From positions 25,528 to 89,527 of the forward strand of contig LUCM01008110.1 in assembly GCA_008360955.1 (NCBI GenBank): a DNA stretch of 64,000 nucleotides, written 5' to 3'. Source of the stretch: Fasciolopsis buskii (Eukaryota > Platyhelminthes > Trematoda > Plagiorchiida > Fasciolidae). Of the stretch, positions 25,301 through 34,252 are shown in pieces (position 1 is the first letter of the stretch; each line of letters starts with the position of its first letter). Made by a program: the position numbers and the translations under genes. Below the pieces are notes generated by a model. The model saw only the letters and a program-made list of their open reading frames with translations. It did no database searches and was not told the origin of the DNA.

Positions 25301-27088
25301 TTTATCTGCGCAATTGTTTTGCCCAGTCTCGTTGATTTTTTGTTCTTCTTTCTCATTGCTTTTTCTGACTGTCTACTGAATGCATTTCAATGCTTACAAA
25401 AGACAAAATTGTCTTCACGAGGGGCTGGTTATTGCAGAAAAAATAGCATTCAGACAACTGAACAGCTTTCGATTGGATCCACAAGATTGGCGATTTCTTC
25501 ACTGTTCGGACCGAACACAGCAAATCACGTTTTAAATTCCCGCTGCAAAAAGGAAACTGGATGAGAAAATCATATCGCCAAATCAATTTAGTCAACAGAA
25601 GCCATGAAAAGCTTTCAAGATGGGATTACGAATCAGGATTGTTCGTCCGTACTGTAAACACTGACGAATTTCGAATAACATTAGCAAGAATGATGTGAAA
25701 TTCGGTATCAGACAGTGAATTGCGAGGTGTTCAAAGTTGACACCTGCAGTTATGGAAATCGTACTTTTTACTCCGCGGATTTTCGGAATGAACAGCTCAA
25801 ACAGATGTCGTTCATGAACTGCATTTATGCGAAGATTTTGGTGCCAACAATCAGATGTCTTGGATTTTAACTTTTATTCACAGCAGTTTCTAGACAAACA
25901 CTAGCATCTGACACGGTCAGACTAGAATCACTCGGCTGCGAAAGATCACCACTGGCTTTAGACTTTGGTGACGTAGAATTGACGTCACTGCTTGAATGTC
26001 AGTTCGTGAACTGACTCGCGTCCATCCACTGGTACTCAGTTCACAGAAGGGAGATGGTTAAAACAATGACAGTCCGTAATCTACACAATTCAAGATTCTT
26101 CCCAGGGGCGAGCAGTACTAGAACAGATCAGCCCTAGTTTGTGGAGCTGGGGTAATTCGGACATGAGCACAGTCAATGATTGGTTTTGAACATTGGATAA
26201 CGGCATTTTTAAGACGTGGTAGAATGAAAAAAACGAAAAACGGAGAAAACTAACTGCATACTGCCGAGTGAAATGCATACTGAAATCCGGCACGGTCATT
26301 GCTTGTTCTAATAAAAAACGTCCATTCGAAGCCATCAGATTAGGATTTCAACGTCGAATGGCGCAGAAAGTACAAATCGAAATGATCGTGAAACGGATCA
26401 CAGAGTGCATTTCAGTCGATCCAAAGACTGTCGGGGACGGGGGGGGAGCCAAGATGGATATTGGAATCAATCAAAATACAAAAGCTATTTGTTTCACACG
26501 TCTTTGTGTTTACTGTCCCCATTATGAGTAATGGTCATGACGCGATTTGTTCACTTCTATTTGCCACATCTTCGTCTCCCAACCAATGCACATACGCGTA
26601 CAGATACTGCTAAAACTCATGCAATGAGCATCATATGAACACTTTCCTCGTCAATAGGCAAAGCCATAGAGAATCAAATGCCAGAATTTGTATGCCTTCT
26701 GCCACCCGGAGATTGGTAAATCTTTTCGCTAATAAGCTCCAAGATTTTGGTGAAATCTAACCAGAAAGTTGGCTAGAAATGTAGTCAATAACTCATTTTA
26801 GTACCTCGCTTATGACACATTACGAACAATCTGGGAAGAACAAATTGGAATTTATTCACAACAACGTGGTGCGTGTTTGTCTAGGAATTCGGAACAACTA
26901 AACAACAGCAATCGTTGGCCTTGCCAACATCCTTAATCAATGTTTTCAGCATTTCTTTCGGCATTCAGCACCTCTAATAAGTTTTAGAATTTCTAAGTCA
27001 ATATCTGCTGTTTAGGTAGTCCATTGAATTATCAAGTCAGAACATGGAATAGAATGTGGATGGGGTCAAGACTCAGGGAGCATTGCTT
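22311..27088. other. Unassigned non-coding stretch
   Basis: About 4.8 kb with no recognised gene, RNA or family repeat. A TATA-like CTATATAATAAAAG occurs at about 25182-25195, but no transcript start or downstream gene supports a promoter call. A minus-strand 86-codon frame (24712-24972) has no known motif. Confidence 0.5.
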
Positions 27089-27307
27089 TTATCCTGTTTC
27101 ATCATCCGTTAGAAAACCATCCTCCTCGAGAAAAAATTGTTTACGAAATGCTGGCAGGTTGAAACACGGAACTTCTTCCGAAGTTACTATCATCTCTTCA
27201 TATTGTTTGCTCCCGTAGTTTGAAGGGAATATCTTCGTCGTCATGAGGAACGAATTTCCCCTATCCGCAGTGCATTCTGTTTTGATCTGTTTGTCAGGGA
27301 TTTTCAT
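27089..27307 (-). CDS. Candidate terminal exon, unknown product
   Basis: A 72-codon minus-strand frame starts with ATG just after a CTGCACAAACAG sequence that could serve as a splice acceptor. It ends with an acidic FFLEEDGFLTDDETG and a TAA stop. The composition is polar and plausible for a protein, but I recognise no domain. No polyadenylation signal follows closely and no partner exon is visible. It may be chance. Confidence 0.15.
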   Translation of the reverse strand: MKIPDKQIKTECTADRGNSFLMTTKIFPSNYGSKQYEEMIVTSEEVPCFNLPAFRKQFFLEEDGFLTDDETG

Positions 27308-27791
27308 TCTGTTTGTGCAGATTTAGGCAACGTGGACTGGAATAAGAAGTTGGCGCAACGTTTTGCAGCAATTACTTCTGGAAATTTTCATTTTGAAAGT
27401 GCTTTTCAGATGACCGCATGCCTCATCCATGAGCAAAACGAATGGGTCTCTAGAATAAGAAGCTCAGCATTAACAATTACTGCATTAGAAAATTATAGTT
27501 CTTCTTGTTTTACTGCTCGATTTATCCATTTTCCACGTATGCTGACACTTGGACCGTTGAATTCGTGTCCATCTGTATCCAGGTAACGGTGCGTGGAATA
27601 CTGGCAACAATCTGCTTAAGGATTTGGGTATTGAGCGTCTGTCGTAAAATTTTAACAAGAATCTATGTACTTGTGTGGTTAATTTCGGATATGATTGATT
27701 TTCTTCATGAAACACATGATACTAGTACAGATTATTCATCTAGTATCGCATAAAATATGGCCCTATTTATCGCTAGTATCTCGATTAAACG
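27308..27791. other. Unassigned non-coding stretch
   Basis: No gene or repeat recognised. Confidence 0.4.
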
Positions 27792-28078
27792 TTTAGGAGG
27801 GTGAATGGATGATAAATCCACTTAAGAATCACATGGGGGATTTTCGTCGGTCAGGTACAAATACCTGGAGAGTGACAGTAACCGCAAAACCGGTCGTGTG
27901 CTTCCGAGGAAATTGTATTAATCCCACCGCATGGGAAACATGCTACTGAGAATAAAAACCAAAACTGTCGGGCCTTGTGTCCCCTTTCTGAAGGTCAACC
28001 TTGCCTCACCGCCAAAAATCCTCACATGAATCACCATGTGATTTTTAAATGGACTTATCATCCATTCACACTCCTAAC
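27792..28078 (+). mobile_element. Family C repeat with inverted arms (fold-back or MITE-like)
   Basis: The left end (27792-27857) and right end (28005-28078) are imperfect inverted repeats: GTGAATGGATGATAAATCC at the left pairs with GGACTTATCATCCATTCAC at the right, and the match continues inward with a small gap. The centre carries ACCGGTCGTGTGCTTCCG and a CAAAACTGTCGGGCCTTGTG stretch. Parts of this unit recur at 28150, 45065, 45735, 55800, 62790 and 63284, so it is a dispersed family. It has no coding capacity. A non-autonomous DNA element or a fragment of a longer unknown element both fit. Confidence 0.65.
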
Positions 28079-28149
28079 CATCCAAATGAGATTCTAGTGA
28101 GAAACTAAGAAAGGAGCACAGTGCAATAGTAAGGATGGCTGGACAGAAG

Positions 28150-28262
28150 AATACCGGGTACGCATACGTGAAGAGCGGCAGTAACTGCCAAACCGGTCGT
28201 GTGCTTCCGGGAGAACATTGTTCATCTATCCGTATGCGAAACGTATTGCTGCGTAGCTCTGT
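28150..28262 (+). repeat. Family C partial copy (central part)
   Basis: It repeats in direct orientation the central portion of the unit just upstream: CAGTAACTGCCAAACCGGTC and the following GTGTGCTTCCGGGAGAAC stretch, then GTATGCGAAACGTATTGCTG. It lacks the inverted arms. It lies about 70 bases from the first copy, suggesting a partial tandem duplication or nested insertion. Confidence 0.7.
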
Positions 28263-29765
28263 ATAGCTGGAATCAATAGAAAACCTCAAATATAAGGTTT
28301 TAAATCGACCAAGGTTGTTCTGATCAGTTCGTTATTCTCTGCATCGTGGTTCCAAAATATCTTGTTATTTCGCGATCAATGCTTCACTGTCACGGTAACA
28401 ATGCAAGGGATTGATGCCACTTGCTTAAATGGCCTTGACGTATGGTCACTTGTGATATAACTCAAGATCATTCCTAAGATTGGACATGTTCACCAGGCCA
28501 TACCACATCATACAAAAGGATATAATGAAGGGAACCTATAAATAGATTCATGATGTTTGCTGATGCTTCTTCCTACCTCAAAGGTACTAGAATCCTACGA
28601 ATGCTATCGACGGAAATTCGCCTAGTGAGTCCGAGAGAGAGAGGGTAACAGAGTCAGTTAGTTTTGTGTGTGTGTGATGGGGAGAGCAAGCAGCCCATAA
28701 ATGGTAGTGATAGCATCATTTACAAAAGGTAATCCACTAACGGAATGCGGTAGGGATTGCAAAGATTGACGCCTTACGGGATTCCTTGCCACACCAAATC
28801 TTACAGTCGTCACAGCCCCTGTCCTCCCGTTAGAGCAGCAGGCCCCAGAAAGGGTTACAGAACATTCCTCTTTAAGTACAAACATGATCGGAACACGATT
28901 AAGAAAGTACTCTCATTCAGAGCGGTTTTTTTTCAACCTGTTCTTCCAAGGTGTTTTGATAACAATTTGTGAACAAATCGACAACCGTATTTTTGCAAGA
29001 CCACGACATTCGAATTGTCAATTTGTCAGTTTAATTAGCTTCAACTTGCCTAATCTTTCCGGTTAAATTCCTTGGATCATCATTCTGGGTGACTTTTCTG
29101 GAATTGGTTGGCTTTTCGTATTTCGAAAAAACTTTCACAGGACCAATTCAATCGGCATTAGAAAAACTCTCTCTTCTCACATGGTAACTTCTCTGCTTAT
29201 GTTTCATTTCGTTTGTCAGACAAAGATAGCAAGAAATAAAGGATGAAAAATAGAGTATTAAATACAAATTTCCATCCCTGGGGTGCGTTGTAAGGACTTT
29301 TGCACAAATTTGCTTGTAGTTGTTATGATATCCGAGTAATGGTGTTTGACCCAGTCGAATTTAACTCCTCCAGTAGATTTAAGTGGACTCACTTCATATT
29401 CCTCATATATACTATCGTGAATTCGACGAGAAGACAGTTCACCTCACCTTTGAAAGCATTCAAGTGTACCGATGGATCTGTTCCGGTCTTTGCTTGATCC
29501 CCAAAATGCCCACCTTGCTCGTATAGACTTCTTGGCTCCTTTTAATACTAAATCTATCAGGTAATTGTATTGTATTGTATTAAATCGCATTGTATTGCAT
29601 AGTATAGATTTTTGCATACTGTAAGTAATCGCGCATTTCAGTCAAAAAATGTAAGGGAAAAAATAAAATGCCCGGCGGGAGAAATAATTTAATAAATAAA
29701 ATAAAAATACACTCTTCGCCTCGTAAGGAATAGAAAACAACTTATCTAGAAATAATCAGAACACA
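28263..29765. other. Unassigned non-coding stretch
   Basis: No gene recognised. Minor simple repeats occur: GA and GT runs at 28632-28676, and ATTGT units at 29563-29605. At 29300-29345 a plus frame reads HKFACSCYDIRV, faintly like the start of a Penelope-type GIY-YIG domain, but the similarity stops there. Confidence 0.45.
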
Positions 29766-30275
29766 TTAGGACAGATTGCTCAGAAATTCGGTTGAATCCC
29801 GGTCACGGTTTGTCAAAATTCGAGCTAAATATGGGGAAGTAGAGTTCCCATAGATGTTGATTCTGTAGGGTATGGAACGAAAAGTGGATCGTGTAGGAAT
29901 ATGAGGGTGAAATTGTGAAAGTTCGTTGTGCAGAGGATGCGTGGGATCAGAAAGAATTTTGTGAGCAAATTTTTCACATGCTGATAAGTGTTGCTCACAT
30001 AGATTAAGGTACAATTCGGTTAGTGGCACGAAGGATACCCGGCTAATAATTGATAGTCCCAGCCGAAGAATTTTAAAATCTTTTTTAAGAAAGCCTGGAA
30101 AAATGATGGGAGAACAGTGAAGAGGGATTGGAAAAACACAGTGGTATACAAATCGGGAGATGGTGCTTTGTTTCAACTTGTAGTGTCGAAGCTTCCTGAT
30201 TTGAAATGACAACCGACGATCTGTCGGCCTCTTAACTCTCGCTAAATCTTTTACCTTTGATTCAATGCCCCGATT
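29766..30275 (-). pseudogene. Non-LTR retrotransposon, C-terminal end of ORF2-like protein
   Basis: The minus-strand frame is open for about 170 codons to a stop at 29766. It matches the conserved region downstream of the reverse-transcriptase fingers and palm in non-LTR retrotransposons: an LRKLRHYKL-type start, then VYHCVFPIPLHCSPIIFPG, LLKKDF-like FLKKDFKIL, a CEKFAHKILSDPTHPL stretch and a SPYLARILTNRD end. The catalytic YADD region and the endonuclease are absent, so the copy is 5'-truncated, as is typical of target-primed insertions. There are no internal stops, which points to a fairly young copy. The clade (CR1/Jockey-like rather than RTE) is inference. It ends about 200 bases from a Penelope-like insertion. 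Confidence 0.7.
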
Positions 30276-30484
30276 TTGTCTTCTGAAATTTGTATCTTTG
30301 AATTGTTCCACGTGACTTCTTTCCTGGCTTTCGAATGATTTTATTCATCAAGCCAAGCTAGCTCAGATTGGGTACCAAAATTCTTTTTCACTTGTTAACT
30401 ACTCGCTTATCATGGTGGGAACCTACTTACGCCTGTTCCTATTCTCAGCCAACATTGGGGATCATCCGAGTTCTCATCTCTTCT
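30276..30484. other. Spacer between LINE fragment and Penelope-like element
   Basis: No feature recognised; it may contain further diverged LINE sequence. Confidence 0.4.
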
Positions 30485-30496
30485 AACTATTAATTA
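30485..30496 (+). repeat. Target-site duplication, left copy
   Basis: AACTATTAATTA occurs here and again in direct orientation at 31687-31698, flanking the Penelope-like element. Twelve identical bases directly outside the inverted ends are best read as the duplicated insertion target. Confidence 0.75.
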
Positions 30497-30510
30497 CCAC
30501 TGAGCACATT

Positions 30511-30600
30511 GAGAAAACACAAGTTGGCGAACAAGCTCGTTTTCAGTGATTCGTACTCATGCCATTACACCACTGTATATATACATATATATCTTGACAA
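30511..30600 (+). repeat. Inverted terminal repeat, left
   Basis: It begins GAGAAAACACAAGTTGGCGA and ends ATATCTTGACAA; the reverse complement lies at 31604-31686. The left copy has a few extra bases in the TATATA region. Fourteen bases (30497-30510) between the target duplication and the repeat have no counterpart on the right. Confidence 0.85.
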
Positions 30601-30641
30601 AAACATGTTTTCACTGTAGGAAGGATTGGGTTAGTCATATA

Positions 30642-31610
30642 CTATATGGGTGGGGAAGGGATTTGTGGTGTTACATGCATAACCTGAATACACAAGAATG
30701 TGTTGTGGTAATTGTTTTGTTGTCTAGGGTTTGTATTGGGACGGGGGGTGGGCCAAGGGAGTTGAAGCGCAACCACAAATTGTTTTTGAGAACAAAGTGG
30801 AGCATTGTGAAGACGGATTGCGACTGTTTCCGCAGTGCTCAAGAGGCGACACTTTGCCAACCTGGATTGTTGACCTCTGACCTTATACAGGGTCCGGAAA
30901 GCTTGCGTCACATTCACGGTGTGGTTAGTCTGTGCCATGTGTGAAACCACAGCGTTATTATGTGACTTAATTGTTCCAGTGTCTAACCATGCCGGGTGGT
31001 GCTCATGGATGCGTTCAGACAAGCGCATGGTCGTGCGGCCGATGTACATTGTCCTACAGGAACATGTGAATGACTAGATACAAAACAAGGCTGCAGAATC
31101 AGGGACTTTGTCTTTCAACCATAATGACACTACGGGGCGGGATTTGAACAGGATACGAAGCTTGGCTGCGTAGAATGTCTTATTGATAGCACTAGTCAGT
31201 CTTCGTCGTGCTATCTTTGCTAGCGTGTCACCTTTGAATGGCAGAGATATGTATACCAGCTTTCTCTCCACCGTCGCCCTCCTAGGAACTTCCTGTTCTG
31301 TCTCCAACATCTTGTCGATTAATCTAGTTGGGAAACCATTTTCAGTGAATACTCTTCGGACCGTCTGCAGTTCAGCTTCAGGAGTATCTTCTGTACATAT
31401 TCTTTTTGTCCTGGCAATCAGACATCTAATTAAGTTCCTCTTCACATTAAGAGGTACAAAACTGTGGAAGTTTATGTATTGCCCATTCCATGTGGCTTTT
31501 CTGTATACTGATCGCCGAATTGAGCCATGTTCTCGACGACTTAGTCGTACATCTAAAAAAGCTATTTCACTATTCAGCTCCATCTCTGTTGTGAATTTCA
31601 CATTTGTCAA
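30642..31610 (-). pseudogene. Penelope-like reverse transcriptase C-terminus with GIY-YIG endonuclease
   Basis: From about 31610 the minus strand reads VKFTTEMELNSEIAFLDV, then SVYRKATWNGQYINFHSF, the conserved region near the end of Penelope-type reverse transcriptases. The linker follows, with VYISLPFKGDTLAKI. A TAG at about 31072-31074 interrupts the frame; the same frame continues with FTCSC and MYIGRTTMRLSERIHEHHP, the GIY-YIG nuclease core with its Tyr-Ile-Gly and Arg, and ends with AETVAIR and a Cys-containing tail. The two open parts are about 204 and 135 codons. The catalytic YxDD palm motifs are missing because of 5' truncation, so the copy cannot be autonomous. The single in-frame TAG could be decay or, less likely, a sequencing error. 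No promoter or ATG belongs to it. Confidence 0.85.
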
Positions 31611-31686
31611 GATATATATATATGGTGAAGTAATGGCATGAGTATGAATCACTGAAACGAGCTTGTTCGCCAACTTGTGTTTTCTC
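31604..31686 (-). repeat. Inverted terminal repeat, right
   Basis: Reverse complement of 30511-30600. Translation through it gives the first 28 or so residues of the open frame (HKLANKLVSVIHTHAI), which are repeat-derived and not part of the enzyme. Confidence 0.85.
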
Positions 31687-31698
31687 AACTATTAATTA
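31687..31698 (+). repeat. Target-site duplication, right copy
   Basis: AACTATTAATTA, identical to 30485-30496 in direct orientation. Confidence 0.75.
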
Positions 31699-34075
31699 GA
31701 CAAACTCATCACAATGTCTTTATCAATCAATTTCTGATCCCCACAAGTTTCAGGGGAAATTCTGTGTAAATCGACTTTAAATCCAATGTTCCTCTTCTTA
31801 ATTAGGTCCGAAAATCAATTGATCTATGTGTACTGAACAAACTGACAGCCGTTCATGTTCACCGAGTCCCGCGGGTTTCGTAAAATTAAATATGAAATCC
31901 CTAACCAGAGTTACGTTCACCAAATCACACTTAGTACTATGTGGAAAACCAGCTACTACTAACTTTTCAAACAAAAAACTCAGATAATATAAAAAGAACT
32001 CTCACAATCGTATCGCAATTCTTCTAGTCTTACTGTCACGTTCATCCGTTATTTCTACGGACCTTTTGAAGCAAAGCTCTGTAAATTATTGGCAGCATCT
32101 CGTCCCTTTCATTCGAAATCCACTTGACTAAAAGTGTGAATCAACGGAATAGATTTTGCCAAACCTAGATTCTCAAGACACTGCAAGATTCGAGTACTCC
32201 GTTACATATTATCTTATCTCTTCTCCGTTCTCACTCATTTACCCGATTTGAATTTCGGCGCCATTCTTCTAGAATGTACATGCCCAAAATCTCTTCTGCT
32301 CTCTAACTGGCATGGATATTGAGTTGAAAAACACAAATTACTTTCGCGATTTAGTGAAACATTTTGAATGAAATTTTCCAATAGTTAATGACAACGTTGT
32401 CAGCCAATTACACCCCCGACCGCCAATGCTGTACCGCTAACCGTTGAAAAAGTTACAAGCGTAAAAATAACCACACGACGCATTGATTTTTCGCAAATTC
32501 CGCCAACTTCATTCGGTTTCGAGCCACTCGTCGATGATTCGTTCATTTTGCTTCGTTCACACTCATTTTTGATCTAAATTTAAGCATTCTAGTTGCATAA
32601 TTCAACCACAAAAGTGCAAATAAGCTCTAGTCGATAGAGCCATTGTACAAACGAATTAGGACCAAGTGCACCGTGTTTCGCTCTACCGGTAGGCAGAAAG
32701 CGCGTTGGAAATGAGACTAGGTTGCAACGATTTCCAAGTGTCTGCCGTATTCGGTATCAACCATGCCACACATTTGTTCTACTCATTGGATTTCTAATTT
32801 AGAGAACCAAAGATGTTTTCCAGATTGGACGACAAATGTAATCGAGCAAAAATTGACCGGCGGGAATGGTCTAAGTTGAAGAAATACACGTTTGAAATCC
32901 CAGTTGCAAACATACGTAAGAGGTACAAACCCGTTTTCTTCCTTACGATTAATGAGTGGCAAATTTGATTCTAAAGCAAAATACATTCGAAAAAATATAG
33001 GCCGAATAAGTCAAACGATTACGATACGAAGTCTTACATTGGGGCTATGCAACCATTTAATCACATTGCTTACCGAATCCTCGGACCGGGCTATAAGGAA
33101 CAGGTACACTGGGTAAAAGGTACGGTATTCGTGATTTCTTAAGGTTAGTAAAGAAGGTTTGCAATGTTACAAGAGACAATATTTTGCCTGTCACACGTGT
33201 GACGTTAACACAATGTGGTGAGTAAACGAGAAATCACTAGCGTAGTTGGGAGGTCTGACTGTCCAGTTGTCGGGAAGCAACGATGCGAAATGTGAAACAA
33301 CGCAACGGAACTACTTTATAATAGTACATTCTAGGCAAATCGTTCAGGAAAGCAAATGCTTTCCACTTACCGAAATAGAAAATTGTCGAGCAATTATTTA
33401 GTTTCCCATTTCAAATTCATGCCTAGTCCAGAGAAGAAAAAACAACAATTGTGTTACGAAGTAGCAACCCGAAATTGGAGCACGCTGATGCAAGACTGAT
33501 GAGTATACCAACTGAAACTGATTGTATTGCGTATTACCATGCGTATTATTTGAGATCCCATTTCCTCAGAGTAGCATTATGACTAAATCATTCGTTGTTG
33601 ACTGGGACAAGTCAGGCCGACAAATCCCAATGCAATGAAACCGAGTTCGCCTGAGCTTCTTCTAAGTTGTGCATGTATGTGTTGCGCGCGTGCTCGTGTG
33701 TGCACGTATGTGTGGTCAGATTACGTATTCATCCGGTCCACGAAAACGGCACAATATGTTTATTTTAATTCTGTCTATGTGTCATCAAAAAAAGATGCCA
33801 TTTTTTACCATTTTACTTATGACCAGTCAGTCGGGATTTCCTTGTTCACGAACTTCAAATGTCAGATGTTGTCAGAATCAAATAGCTCACCCGGATTGGT
33901 GAATCAAACAGATTTCGTGGAATGGTTTTTTTCATAATCGGAACCGATTGCCCGCCCTTCTCCGTCCCTCTAACTGTCGTACAGTAAAATGTCAATAAAT
34001 CTGTCTCACGGTTCCAGGAGGTAAGTTTATTTCGATCTTCTTGGTCTTGACAAAGTGATCACTGCATATACCCCA
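31699..34075. other. Unassigned non-coding stretch
   Basis: No gene or repeat recognised in about 2.4 kb. At 33497-33519 the plus strand has CTGATGAG followed by GAAAC, but the bases between do not form a hammerhead stem. Confidence 0.5.
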
Positions 34076-34252
34076 CGTGGGTGCATGGTTAAACGGTTAA
34101 TGTCGTGACGTGTGGACGTGGAGGTCGCGGGTTCGAACCCTCCCACTGTCGGCCAACTTCCCCAGTTGGTAGGGCTCTGCTGGCCAAGTACACCTTGAAG
34201 AGTGATGTGCAACTGTTACTTCATCAATAAGGGGAGTGAAAAGATAAGAAAG
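34076..34252 (+). mobile_element. tRNA-like SINE, family A, copy 6
   Basis: A well-preserved plus-strand copy. Box A is TGGTTAAACGGTTAATG, box B is GGTCGCGGGTTCGAACCC, the body reads AACTTCCCCAGTTGGTAGGG, and the tail is GGGGAGTGAAAAGATAAG. The head would pass as a tRNA-like polymerase III promoter. Confidence 0.9.

Larger units (their letters stand above)
30497..31686 (-). mobile_element. Penelope-like element, 5'-truncated copy with inverted ends
   Basis: About 1.2 kb, minus orientation. The coding part spans the last conserved reverse-transcriptase region, the linker and the GIY-YIG endonuclease. The ends (30511-30600 and 31604-31686) are inverted repeats of about 84 bases with only a few differences and small gaps. 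Outside lies a 12-bp direct duplication. Penelope-like elements are known to insert as truncated copies with direct or inverted terminal repeats and variable target duplications, and this copy fits that pattern. The inverted end at the 5' side directly abuts the truncated coding region at about 31610. High similarity of the two ends suggests a relatively recent insertion. Confidence 0.85.

Noticed and set aside
29300..29345. HKFACSCYDIRV, similar to the start of a Penelope-type GIY-YIG domain
   Set aside because: The similarity covers about ten residues and does not continue in any frame.
30546..30944. A 132-codon plus-strand open frame
   Set aside because: Antisense shadow of the GIY-YIG part of the Penelope-like element and of its terminal repeat.
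31183..31641. A 152-codon plus-strand open frame
   Set aside because: Antisense shadow of the Penelope-like coding sequence.
33495..33520. Hammerhead-like CTGATGAG followed by GAAAC on the plus strand
   Set aside because: The bases between them do not pair as stem II, and no cleavage site is placed correctly.
34076..34150. Possible functional tRNA genes at the box A/box B pairs
   Set aside because: The heads are followed by a shared SINE body and do not close into an acceptor stem; they are SINE promoters.
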